A stretch of DNA of 64,000 nucleotides. Origin: Flavobacterium sp. (GTDB lineage: Bacteria; Bacteroidota; Bacteroidia; Flavobacteriales; Flavobacteriaceae). The position numbers were made by a program, and so were the translations under genes. Below, one piece after another: positions 44,291 to 53,043 of this stretch. Under the pieces are notes generated by a model. That model was not told where the DNA came from and searched no databases. It saw nothing but the letters and a program-made list of their open reading frames with translations. Each line of letters begins with the position of its first letter. Position 1 is the stretch's first letter. Location of the stretch: NCBI GenBank assembly GCA_027484725.1, contig JAIXSK010000035.1, forward strand, positions 1 through 64,000, read 5' to 3'.

Positions 44291-44317
44291 AGCCCTTTCT
44301 GTTGAGAGGGCTTTTTC
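44291..44317 (+). terminator. Intrinsic terminator of the nucleoside transporter
   Basis: AGCCCT and AGGGCT pair around about 10 bases, followed by TTTTT, 6 bases after the stop. Confidence 0.8.
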
Positions 44318-44337
44318 AATAAAAAAATGAAAAAGAA

Positions 44338-46644
44338 ATGAATCAAAAATTGCTGATTGCTTTATTGTTTTTGTCTGTGCTGGGGATCAAGGCACAAACA
44401 ATTAATTTTTCTGATTCTGTATTTAAAAATAAAATCAAAGCTTGGGGCACTGTTCGGGATAGTAATGGAAGTCCTTTTGTGCTCGATGCTGACGGTGATG
44501 GTGAAGTACAAGTTTTAGAAGCTTTGAATGTGTATGAAATTTTTGCCGACGGCGCTTCGGGCGGAAACATTTTTGCCAGCGCTCAAGGCATAGAATATTT
44601 TACCAACGTGAAGAAGCTCACTATTAAGTACAACAATCAGATTACGGGTCTTGATTTGTCGGCTTTGACCCAATTGGAATATTTGAATACTTATTTGTGC
44701 AGTAACCTTTCAACACTGAATGTTACGGGATTAAGCCAACTAAAAACCCTTGATTGCAGTTCTTGTGCTTTGACACAATTTGCAGTGAATGATTTGACCG
44801 CGCTTGAAACTTTAAATTGTGCTACTAACAAGCTGGTTAATTTCAATATTTCTGGGCTGCAACATCTGACGACCATTACAGGAGCTGGTTTGTCTAACGG
44901 TGCTCCGGCGCCCCGAACACTTACTTTGAGCAATTTGCCTGCGCTGACCAGTTTGACATGTAATGCCAGCGGGCTTAATGAACTCAATCTATCAGGTGTT
45001 GCTAACTTGACAACTGTTGATTGTAGGTTTAATAATTTTACAGTTTTAGACTTTTCGATGTTGTATAGTGCTGATTTTATTCAGGCGCAGAACAACTATT
45101 TACTAGAATATTTGTTTGTTAAAAACGGACGCAACGAAACCGTTTATTTTGGCAATAATCAATTGGCCAATGCCATGAGATATGTATGTGCCGATGAAGA
45201 TCAGCTCAGTGATATACAATACTCTATCAACGTTGGCGGATATACACAATGTCATACGAGTTCTTATTGTTCTTTTATACCCGGTGGATTAACTTATCAT
45301 ACGATTACCGGAAGCCATGCATATGATATCAATAACAACGGTTGTGACTCATCAGATACGGCTGTTTTTCCGAATTTTAAAGTTAAATTACAAAGCGGAT
45401 CAGCATCGAGTTATTATGTGGCAGACAATTCGGGTGCCTACAGCTTTTATCCGCAAGACGGAAGCTATAATTTGATTCCGGTTATTGAGCACCCTGGGTA
45501 TTTTAATGTAACTCCGAGCTCTGTAGCCATACAATTTCCGCAACAAAATAGCCCGTTCCATCAAAATTTTTGTGTAACACCCAACGGTATTTACCACGAT
45601 GTTGAAGCTCAGATTATTCCGCTCAATCCGGCTCGTCCGGGGTTTGATGTTCGTTATGCGATTGTATATCAAAACAAAGGAAATCAGATTGAATCAGGAA
45701 CCATCAGTTTTGCCTTTAACGATGCAGCTTTAGATTTGATCAGCACGAATCCGCCAATTAACAGCCAAGTGATTAATTATCTCAATTGGAATTTTACAGA
45801 TTTACAACCTTTTGAGACGCGTAAAATTTTGGTAGATTTTAATTTGAATTCTCCGCTTGAAACGCCGCCGGTGAATTCGGGATTTATGCTTGATTCAACC
45901 TTGTCAGTTGATACTTCTCAAACGGATGAAACTCCTCAAGACAACACTTTTGTTTTGCACCAAACCGTAGTGAATTCATTTGACCCGAATGATAAAACCT
46001 GCTTGGAAGGAAACACCATTCCGTTGACTAAAGTGGGCGATTATGTACATTATTTGATTCGTTTTGAAAACACCGGAACAGCACCGGCCCAGAATATAGT
46101 GGTAAAAGATATCATTGATACCACTGTGTTTGATGTTTCATCTTTGGTTCCGACTACGGGTAGTCATCCTTTTTTTACCAAAATCAGCAACGGCAATCAG
46201 GTTGAATTTATTTTTGAGAACATTCAACTTTCGTTTGACGATGCCAACAACGACGGTTACGTAGCATTTAAAATCAAGACCAAACCGAATTTGGTGTTGG
46301 GCAATACTTTTAGCAATAGCGCCAGTATTTATTTCGATTACAACTGGCCAATTATAACCAATACAGCCACGACAACCTTATCAAACGCTTTGGCGAACCA
46401 TGCTTTTGAGGCGAACGCTTGGGTTTTGGTTGTGCCCAATCCGGTGCAAGATGTTTTAGAAATCAGAATCAAAGAAAATAATCAACTTCAATCGTGCAAG
46501 ATTTATAACACACTCGGGCAATTGATGATGTCTGATGATTCTACACAAAAAAGCATAGATGTTTCTGCTTTGAATACCGGAACTTACTTGATTAAAATAT
46601 CATCTGATGCCGGAACTATAACTAAAACTTTTATAAAACGATAA
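44338..46644 (+). CDS. Leucine-rich T9SS surface protein with DUF11-like repeat region
   Basis: 768 residues. Signal peptide (MNQKLLIALLFLSVLGIKAQ), then TINFSDSVFKNKI and VLDADGDGEVQVLEALNVYE, a head shared with the proteins at 49501 and 52013. Leucine-rich repeats (about residues 85-260; ITGLDLSALTQLEYLN, FAVNDLTALETLNC) precede a beta-sandwich region with DPNDKTCLEGNTIPL and YLIRFENTGTAPAQNIVVKD. The C-terminal 75 residues (VVPNPVQDVLEIRI to TITKTFIKR) are a T9SS sorting domain. It is probably adhesive or substrate-binding; no ligand can be named. Confidence 0.85.
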   Translation: MNQKLLIALLFLSVLGIKAQTINFSDSVFKNKIKAWGTVRDSNGSPFVLDADGDGEVQVLEALNVYEIFADGASGGNIFASAQGIEYFTNVKKLTIKYNNQITGLDLSALTQLEYLNTYLCSNLSTLNVTGLSQLKTLDCSSCALTQFAVNDLTALETLNCATNKLVNFNISGLQHLTTITGAGLSNGAPAPRTLTLSNLPALTSLTCNASGLNELNLSGVANLTTVDCRFNNFTVLDFSMLYSADFIQAQNNYLLEYLFVKNGRNETVYFGNNQLANAMRYVCADEDQLSDIQYSINVGGYTQCHTSSYCSFIPGGLTYHTITGSHAYDINNNGCDSSDTAVFPNFKVKLQSGSASSYYVADNSGAYSFYPQDGSYNLIPVIEHPGYFNVTPSSVAIQFPQQNSPFHQNFCVTPNGIYHDVEAQIIPLNPARPGFDVRYAIVYQNKGNQIESGTISFAFNDAALDLISTNPPINSQVINYLNWNFTDLQPFETRKILVDFNLNSPLETPPVNSGFMLDSTLSVDTSQTDETPQDNTFVLHQTVVNSFDPNDKTCLEGNTIPLTKVGDYVHYLIRFENTGTAPAQNIVVKDIIDTTVFDVSSLVPTTGSHPFFTKISNGNQVEFIFENIQLSFDDANNDGYVAFKIKTKPNLVLGNTFSNSASIYFDYNWPIITNTATTTLSNALANHAFEANAWVLVVPNPVQDVLEIRIKENNQLQSCKIYNTLGQLMMSDDSTQKSIDVSALNTGTYLIKISSDAGTITKTFIKR

Positions 46645-46654
46645 ACCAATAGCT

Positions 46655-47095
46655 ATGAACTCAATTCATCCTTATTTAATTTTTAACGGCACTTGCGAAA
46701 AAGCATTCTTGTTTTATCAATCAGTTTTTGGTGGAGCAATTCCGTATATGGGTAAGTTTAAAGATATGCCGCCCTCAGATGATCCGAACTGTCCGCCGGC
46801 TACCGGTGAGGATGCCGAGCGCGTGATGCATGTTTCGCTTCCGATTGGTCCGCACACAATTTTGATGGGCAGCGACAGCACAAGCCAAAGCGGCGATGTG
46901 GCGTTTGGCAATAATTTTTCGGTATCGATTAATACGGAAAGTAGGGCAGAAGCCGACCGTCTTTTTAACGGACTTTCAGCCGGTGGAAATATCATTATGC
47001 CCATGACCAACACTTTCTGGGGCGCTTATTTTGGGATGTTTACCGATCAATTTGGCATTGGTTGGATGGTGAATTTTGATGAGGTGCAGAAATAA
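46655..47095 (+). CDS. VOC-family (PhnB/glyoxalase-like) protein
   Basis: 146 residues in one vicinal-oxygen-chelate domain of the PhnB type: IHPYLIFNGTCEKAFLFYQS, MPPSDDPNCPP, MHVSLPIGPHTILMGSD and FWGAYFGMFTDQFGIGWMVN. The family includes demethylubiquinone-like and other enzymes of mostly unknown substrate. It starts 10 bases after the T9SS protein gene and has a terminator behind it, so it is probably in the same transcript. Confidence 0.88.
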   Translation: MNSIHPYLIFNGTCEKAFLFYQSVFGGAIPYMGKFKDMPPSDDPNCPPATGEDAERVMHVSLPIGPHTILMGSDSTSQSGDVAFGNNFSVSINTESRAEADRLFNGLSAGGNIIMPMTNTFWGAYFGMFTDQFGIGWMVNFDEVQK

Positions 47096-47114
47096 CTTTT
47101 TTATTTGAAATATA

Positions 47115-47146
47115 AAACCCGATGCTAACGTCGGGTTTCTTTTTTG
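47115..47146 (+). terminator. Intrinsic terminator
   Basis: AAACCCGA, an 8-base loop and TCGGGTTT then CTTTTTT, 19 bases after the VOC gene stop. Confidence 0.85.
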
Positions 47147-47202
47147 TAGTGAGCCCTAGCCCTGATGATTTAGCTGCGCTCAGTTCGGCTGCGCCTCGGG
47201 TA

Positions 47203-47272
47203 GATATTAAGAGGAGCAAGTCCAGTGGACTTGAGATTTGATATTAAGAGGAGGAAGTCCGGTGGACTTCAG
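47203..47272. repeat. Two 33-bp direct repeats, each containing a 15-bp palindrome
   Basis: The unit GATATTAAGAGGAG-C/G then AAGTCC(A/G)GTGGACTT begins at 47203 and 47240 (period 37). The palindromes are at 47218-47232 and 47255-47269. The first is imperfectly symmetrical only at its centre base. No frame covers them. Confidence 0.7.
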
Positions 47273-47323
47273 GTATCTTTATAATGCTTCATTTTAAACA
47301 ATTGCCTCCCTTTACGCTACACA

Positions 47324-47430
47324 CCTAGCCCCGATGGTAGCGGCATCCTTTTGTTTAGCATAAGGACTCGAGCGTCAGCGAACAGATCTATGCAAACAAA
47401 AGATATAGCGAACAGCGGGAAATAGCTTCT
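47324..47430 (+). repeat. Dispersed intergenic element (type 1, copy 2), hairpin-forming
   Basis: CCTAGCCCCGATGGTAGCGG at the left and AGCGAACAGCGGGAAATAGC at the right enclose a long hairpin, CTTTTGTTTAGCATA (47348-47362) with TATGCAAACAAAAG (47389-47402). The ends match the inverted copy at 6548-6625 while the hairpin stems differ in sequence, a sign of compensatory or modular evolution. Confidence 0.65.
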
Positions 47431-47473
47431 AAAAAACAAACTTCAATAGCATGCAAATTTCTCTACCTAATAG

Positions 47474-47504
47474 TTTGCATTTCAAAAAAATAGCCTTACT
47501 TTTG
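47474..47504 (+). promoter_or_regulatory. Consensus promoter of rpsA
   Basis: TTTG at 47474-47477, exactly 19 bases, then TACTTTTG at 47497-47504. This is a full match to the Bacteroidetes consensus. The leader to the ATG at 47624 would be about 110 bases, long enough for autoregulation by S1. Confidence 0.78.
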
Positions 47505-47623
47505 CGCACCTTTTGGCGGAGAAGAGTTTTCAGAAGGGCATCACGTAAAAAAACATAACAGCTTCTGTTGGTTTACTCGCGGTAAAAAACTCAAAAACAG
47601 CAGAATACAAATTTATTATCAGC

Positions 47624-49396
47624 ATGGCTGACACTTTAAAATCACAAGCGGAATTTTTGGAAAATTTCAACTGGCACAACTTCCAGGAAGGAATCGATGC
47701 AGTAGACGAGAAAAACCTGAAAGAATTTGAAGAATTAGTATCAAAAACTTTTATTGACACCGATCAAGAAGAAGTAGTTGAAGGGGTCGTGGTTCGCATC
47801 ACAGACCGCGATGTTATTGTAGACATCAACGCTAAATCTGAAGGGGTTATCTCATTGAATGAGTTCCGTTACAACCCGAACTTGAAAGTTGGGGACAAAG
47901 TTGAAGTACTCATCGACGTTCGCGAAGACAAAACCGGACAATTGGTACTTTCACACAGAAAAGCTAGAACTATTAAATCATGGGATCGCGTTATTGCTGC
48001 TCATGAAACCGGCGAAATCGTAAACGGTTTTGTAAAATGCAGAACCAAAGGTGGTATGATTGTAGACGTTTTCGGAATCGAGGCGTTCTTACCGGGTTCA
48101 CAAATTGATGTGAAACCTATCCGCGATTACGATGTGTATGTAAACAAAATGATGGAATTCAAAGTGGTTAAAATCAACCACGAATTCAAAAACGTTGTGG
48201 TTTCGCACAAAGCGCTTATTGAAGCGGATATTGAAGTTCAGAAAAAAGAAATCATCGGTCAATTGCAAAAAGGTCAAGTACTCGAAGGTGTGGTTAAAAA
48301 CATCACTTCTTACGGAGTATTCATCGACCTTGGTGGCGTAGACGGATTGATTCACATTACAGACTTGTCATGGTCTAGAATTAACCACCCAAGTGAAGTT
48401 CTTGAATTAGATCAAAAACTCAATGTGGTCATCCTTGATTTTGATGATGAGAAAACAAGAATCCAATTAGGATTGAAACAACTCAACGCACACCCTTGGG
48501 ATGCCTTAGACGCAAACTTGGCGGTGGGTGATAAAGTTAAAGGTAAAGTAGTGGTGATTGCTGACTACGGTGCGTTTATCGAAGTTGCTGAAGGTGTTGA
48601 AGGTTTGATCCACGTTTCTGAAATGTCTTGGTCAACACACTTGAGAAGCGCGCAAGATTTCGTAAAAGTGGGTGATGTTGTTGAAGCAGTTATCTTGACT
48701 TTGGACCGTGAAGACCGTAAAATGTCTTTGGGTATCAAACAATTAACACAAGATCCTTGGACAGACATTACGGCTAAATACCCGGTAGGTTCTAAACACA
48801 CAGGTATTGTGCGCAACTTTACCAACTTTGGTGTATTTGTTGAATTAGAAGAAGGAATTGACGGATTGATCTACATTTCTGACCTTTCTTGGACTAAGAA
48901 AATCAAACACCCATCTGAGTTTGTAAACGTAGGTGATAAATTGGATGTAGTTGTATTAGAGTTAGACGTTGATGGCCGTAAATTGTCATTGGGTCACAAA
49001 CAAACGACTGCTAATCCATGGGATAAATACGAAGATTCATTCGCTGTTGGAACAGTACACACCGGAACCATCGCTGAGTTGGTTGACAAAGGTGCTACGG
49101 TTGAATTTGGTGATGATATTGTTGCATTCATTCCTGCTCGTCACTTAGAGAAAGAAGACGGTAAAAAATTGAAAAAAGGCGAGTCTGCTGAGTTCAAAGT
49201 AATTGAGTTCAACAAAGAATTCAAACGCGTGGTAGCTTCGCACACAGCAATTTTCAGAGAAGAAGAAGAGAAAGCGGTAAAAGCAGCTGCTGAATCAAAC
49301 AGTTCTTCTAACAATGCTCCGGCTTCAACCCTCGGAGATAACAACGACATTTTGGCTGGTTTGAAAGCCCAAATGGAAGAGAAAGAGAAAAAATAA
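47624..49396 (+). CDS. rpsA: 30S ribosomal protein S1
   Basis: 590 residues with S1 RNA-binding repeats from about residue 45 to 540. The clearest are VLEGVVKNITSYGVFIDLGG, KGKVVVIADYGAFIEVAEGV and HTGIVRNFTNFGVFVELEEG, with VDGLIHITDLSW-type centres. The N-terminal extension and an acidic, Ser/Asn-rich tail are as in other Bacteroidetes S1. It helps load mRNA on the 30S subunit, important in a phylum that rarely uses Shine-Dalgarno sites. Promoter and terminator make it a single-gene unit. Confidence 0.97.
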   Translation: MADTLKSQAEFLENFNWHNFQEGIDAVDEKNLKEFEELVSKTFIDTDQEEVVEGVVVRITDRDVIVDINAKSEGVISLNEFRYNPNLKVGDKVEVLIDVREDKTGQLVLSHRKARTIKSWDRVIAAHETGEIVNGFVKCRTKGGMIVDVFGIEAFLPGSQIDVKPIRDYDVYVNKMMEFKVVKINHEFKNVVVSHKALIEADIEVQKKEIIGQLQKGQVLEGVVKNITSYGVFIDLGGVDGLIHITDLSWSRINHPSEVLELDQKLNVVILDFDDEKTRIQLGLKQLNAHPWDALDANLAVGDKVKGKVVVIADYGAFIEVAEGVEGLIHVSEMSWSTHLRSAQDFVKVGDVVEAVILTLDREDRKMSLGIKQLTQDPWTDITAKYPVGSKHTGIVRNFTNFGVFVELEEGIDGLIYISDLSWTKKIKHPSEFVNVGDKLDVVVLELDVDGRKLSLGHKQTTANPWDKYEDSFAVGTVHTGTIAELVDKGATVEFGDDIVAFIPARHLEKEDGKKLKKGESAEFKVIEFNKEFKRVVASHTAIFREEEEKAVKAAAESNSSSNNAPASTLGDNNDILAGLKAQMEEKEKK

Positions 49397-49418
49397 TATT
49401 TCCCTTTTTTAAATATGA

Positions 49419-49450
49419 AAAGCCTCGCTAGTAGCGGGGCTTTTTTTTTA
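49419..49450 (+). terminator. Intrinsic terminator of rpsA
   Basis: AAGCCTCGCT and AGCGGGGCTT pair (one G-T wobble) around a 3-base loop, followed by nine T. Confidence 0.9.
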
Positions 49451-49500
49451 GAGCTTTTATTTCAAATAATTAGCTACTTTTATGCATAGCTAAACAATTA

Positions 49501-51915
49501 ATGATGAAAAATATCTACGCACTATCGCTTATAATACTTTTGGTTTTTTCGGCCCAAGCTCAAATTATTAATTTTCCGGATGCGAATTTCAAGGCAAAAC
49601 TGCTCACAGCAAACGTGGCTTTTGATATTTCTAATAACCCGATTACTGTTGATGCCAATGCAAATGGCCAAATTGAAATGAACGAAGTTCAGACCATTGA
49701 TTCCTTGTCTGTGCCCAATGCGAATATTGCTGATTTAACAGGCATATCAAATTTCACTGCTTTGAAATCGTTAAAATGTGATCACAACCAGCTCAATAAT
49801 TTAGTGATTGATCCATCTATTGTTTTGAAATTTTTAGATGCTTCTTACAATTTAATCAATAATGTAGATGTCAAGTTTACATCATTTGTAAATATTGATT
49901 TAAGCTACAATAATCTGGAGTCATTTACATTTGATTATCTTTTTTCCGTCAGCAACAAAATTAATTTATCTCATAATCAAATGACTCAAGCAGTAATCAT
50001 TTCTGGCTTTAAATATATTGATGTGAGTTATAACAATCTAGCATCGATTCAATTTCAAGGAAGTATCTCACATTATGGCAATTTTTCTCATAATCAATTG
50101 ACATTTTTAGATTTATCTAATGTAGTTTTACAAAGCACTGCTACACTTTACTTGGGTTGGAATATTGATGATTCCTTTAGATTACATCCTACATATATAT
50201 TTCTTGGAGAAATATACTTAACGACCAATAACACTTTTATTGATTTTCAAAAATTTCACGGAGATTATCATGGTTGCAACTCGTCAGATGTTTCTGGTAA
50301 ACTTCACTTGTTGAATTGCCCAAACTTAGAATATTTCAGCCTGAAAAATGGATTAGTTCTCCAACAAACTTTATTTTTTTGCAATGGAGTACCAACTTAT
50401 ATGGCTGAATTGAATTTAGATATTTCAAATTGCCCTAAACTTTCATTTATTTGTGTAGATGATCATCCACTCGAAGTTCAGGCCATTGAGACAGAACTCA
50501 CCAGACTGGGCTTACAAAATCAAGTCAATGTTAATTCCTATTGTTCTTTTGCGCCCGGAGGAACGAATTATTTTGTTAATGGTCAAACCCGGATTGATCT
50601 TGATGCAAACGGTTGCGATGCAAATGATTTACTACTGCCCAAACAAAAGTTAAGAATAACCCAAGGGGCACAATCACAAGACATTGTTTCAAGCAACTCA
50701 GGAAATCACTTTTTGATTTTGGGGCAAGGCACCCAAACCATCACACCTATATTTGAAAACCCAACTTATTTTACAGCATCACCGGCTTCAAGAACCGTAA
50801 GCTTTCCAGCAGACGCCAGCCCGGTGAATCAAAATTTTTGTATTACTCCACAAGGGACACACCCAGACTTAGAAATTACAATGGTCCCTGGAGCACCACC
50901 TATAGCGGGTCTTGATGCTTTTTACAAAATTGTCTACAAAAATAAAGGAACACATTCGCAATCAGGAAGCATCAGTTTTGTTTATGATGATGCAGTTTTA
51001 GATTTAGTTCAAGCCAATCCAGTAGTTAATACAACAGCCACCAATTCACTAGCGTGGAATTTCACCGATTTGCTTCCGTTTGAAACCAGAGAAATTCTAG
51101 TGAATTTGAATGTCAATAACCCAATGGAAAACCCGCCGCTCAACGCTGGTGATGTACTGAGTTTTACCGCAACTGTAAGCAGCGCACAAACCGACGAAAC
51201 ACCTGCTGACAACACTTTCAATTTGAATCAAACCGTATTGAATTCATTTGACCCCAACGACAAAACCTGTCTTGAAGGCAATACGATTACTCCGGGAATG
51301 GTCGGTAAAGAAGTGCATTACCTGATTCGTTTTGAGAATACCGGAACGGCCAATGCGCAAAACATCGTTGTCAAAGATATGATTGATACCGCGAAGTTTG
51401 ATATCAATTCATTAATCCCAATCAGTGGCAGTCATCCGTTTGTGACCAAAATTTCAAGCGGGAACAAAGTTGAATTTATCTTTGAGAACATCAACCTGCC
51501 ATTTGACGATGCCAACAACGACGGCTATATTGCCTTTAAAATCAAGACCAAGCCAAGTTTAATTGTGGGCGATACCTTTAGCAACAATGCCAGTATTTAT
51601 TTTGATTACAACTTTCCGATCATTACCAACACAGCCACCACTACTGTTGCGCTTTTGGCAAACGCTGATTTTGCTTTTGAAGATTATTTCAAGATCTATC
51701 CGGTTCCGGTCAAAGATGTTTTGAATATTGAATTCAAGAAATCCATTCAAGTTTCATCGATTCAAATTTACAACACGCTCGGGCAATTGGTTCTGACGGT
51801 TCCGAGCGCACAACAAACCAAAACGGTGGATGTTTCGAGTTTGAAAACTGGGAATTATGTAGTTAAGATTAATTCTGAAAAGGGAAGCTCGAGTGCGAAG
51901 TTTGTCAAGTCATAA
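49501..51915 (+). CDS. Leucine-rich T9SS surface protein
   Basis: 804 residues. Signal peptide (MMKNIYALSLIILLVFSAQAQ) then IINFPDANFKAKLL and ITVDANANGQIEMNEVQTID, the same head as at 44338 and 52013. Irregular leucine-rich repeats (about 80-330; FVNIDLSYNNLESFTF, YIDVSYNNLASIQF) are followed by the DPNDKTCLEGN and YLIRFENTGTANAQNIVVKD domain and a T9SS end (IYPVPVKDVLNIEF to SSSAKFVKS). Relative to the protein at 44338 the C-terminal half is close and the repeats are diverged. Its last 60 residues are nearly identical to those of the next gene. Confidence 0.85.
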   Translation: MMKNIYALSLIILLVFSAQAQIINFPDANFKAKLLTANVAFDISNNPITVDANANGQIEMNEVQTIDSLSVPNANIADLTGISNFTALKSLKCDHNQLNNLVIDPSIVLKFLDASYNLINNVDVKFTSFVNIDLSYNNLESFTFDYLFSVSNKINLSHNQMTQAVIISGFKYIDVSYNNLASIQFQGSISHYGNFSHNQLTFLDLSNVVLQSTATLYLGWNIDDSFRLHPTYIFLGEIYLTTNNTFIDFQKFHGDYHGCNSSDVSGKLHLLNCPNLEYFSLKNGLVLQQTLFFCNGVPTYMAELNLDISNCPKLSFICVDDHPLEVQAIETELTRLGLQNQVNVNSYCSFAPGGTNYFVNGQTRIDLDANGCDANDLLLPKQKLRITQGAQSQDIVSSNSGNHFLILGQGTQTITPIFENPTYFTASPASRTVSFPADASPVNQNFCITPQGTHPDLEITMVPGAPPIAGLDAFYKIVYKNKGTHSQSGSISFVYDDAVLDLVQANPVVNTTATNSLAWNFTDLLPFETREILVNLNVNNPMENPPLNAGDVLSFTATVSSAQTDETPADNTFNLNQTVLNSFDPNDKTCLEGNTITPGMVGKEVHYLIRFENTGTANAQNIVVKDMIDTAKFDINSLIPISGSHPFVTKISSGNKVEFIFENINLPFDDANNDGYIAFKIKTKPSLIVGDTFSNNASIYFDYNFPIITNTATTTVALLANADFAFEDYFKIYPVPVKDVLNIEFKKSIQVSSIQIYNTLGQLVLTVPSAQQTKTVDVSSLKTGNYVVKINSEKGSSSAKFVKS

Positions 51916-51936
51916 ATCAGTCTCTATATAATACAT

Positions 51937-51966
51937 CAAGCCTGGTGATGAGCCGGGCTTTTTTTA
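51937..51966 (+). terminator. Intrinsic terminator
   Basis: AAGCCTGG and CCGGGCTT pair (one wobble) around a 6-base loop, then seven T. Confidence 0.85.
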
Positions 51967-52012
51967 TAAGGAATAGATTGAATATCTTTATGTTGAAACT
52001 AAATTAACTGCT

Positions 52013-52996
52013 ATGAAAAAAAACTACTTTTTAATGTTTTTCTTTTTGGGCATCATTACCCTACAAGCCCAAGTAATCAACTTTCCGGATGCGAATTTTA
52101 AAGCAGCTTTATTGGCGTCTAGTCCCTCGAATCATATCGCTCAGGATTTTGGATTTAGCTATATAAAAATTGACGCGAATGATAATGGAGAAATAGAAGT
52201 AGATGAAGCCAAAACTATCAGAGATCTAAATGTTGGCTACAGTACAAACAACTATGTTATTACATCACTTGAAGGAATTTCATATTTTTCAAATCTTATA
52301 GGTCTCCATTGTGAATTGAAAAATCTAACTACTTTGGATGTTAATGATTGTCATAATCTTCAACTTTTAGGAGTTTATGGAAATCAATTGACAGCTTTGT
52401 ATTTTAATGAGACCCATATGTTTAGTGTTAATTGCGCAAATAACAATTTAACTTCTCTTGATGTAAGTGGGTTGACAGGTATGCGATATTTGGAATGTTA
52501 TAATAATCAACTAACATCATTAGATGTGAGTTCTTTAGTTAGTCTAGATGGATTTTGGTGTCATAATAATAACTTAACCTCCTTATCTATTAAGAATAAT
52601 CGAATAGAGTCAACTCTTCAAATATTTCCAAACCCTAATTTGTCATCAATTTGTGCAGATGAGTCACAGGTTCCTCAAGTGCAAAATATAGCGCTTCAAA
52701 ATAATCCGAATTGCGCGGTAAGTTCTACATGTGAATTGAGCTTGCCAGATATAACAGAAGATAAAAGAATTGTTGTTTATCCAAACCCTGTAACCAATTC
52801 CTTTAATATTGACTTGATAAAAGAATTTCAAGTTTCATCGATTCAAATCTACAACACGCTCGGCCAATTGGTTTTGACCATTCCAAATGCACAGCAAACC
52901 AAAACGGTGGATGTTTCAAGTTTGAAAACTGGGAATTATGTAGTGAAAATCAATTCTGAAAAGGGAAGTTCGAGTGCGAAGTTTGTGAAGATCTAA
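52013..52996 (+). CDS. Short leucine-rich T9SS protein
   Basis: 327 residues. Signal peptide (MKKNYFLMFFFLGIITLQAQ), the shared head (VINFPDANFKAALL, then IKIDANDNGEIEVDEAKTI), about five leucine-rich repeats (YLECYNNQLTSLDVSSLVSL) and a T9SS end. It lacks the DPNDKTCLEGN domain of its neighbour, so it looks like a shortened paralogue or a recombinant sharing only both ends. The C-terminal 55 residues differ from those of the 49501 gene at few positions. Confidence 0.85.
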   Translation: MKKNYFLMFFFLGIITLQAQVINFPDANFKAALLASSPSNHIAQDFGFSYIKIDANDNGEIEVDEAKTIRDLNVGYSTNNYVITSLEGISYFSNLIGLHCELKNLTTLDVNDCHNLQLLGVYGNQLTALYFNETHMFSVNCANNNLTSLDVSGLTGMRYLECYNNQLTSLDVSSLVSLDGFWCHNNNLTSLSIKNNRIESTLQIFPNPNLSSICADESQVPQVQNIALQNNPNCAVSSTCELSLPDITEDKRIVVYPNPVTNSFNIDLIKEFQVSSIQIYNTLGQLVLTIPNAQQTKTVDVSSLKTGNYVVKINSEKGSSSAKFVKI

Positions 52997-53000
52997 ATAA

Positions 53001-53027
53001 AAAGCCCCGAATCATCGGGGCTTTTTT
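53001..53027. terminator. Bidirectional terminator between the T9SS gene and purB
   Basis: AAAGCCCCGA, ATCA, TCGGGGCTTT with T-run on the plus strand and A-run (T on the minus strand) before it, so it can serve both convergent genes. Confidence 0.9.
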
Positions 53028-53043
53028 ATTGAGATAAGTCTGA

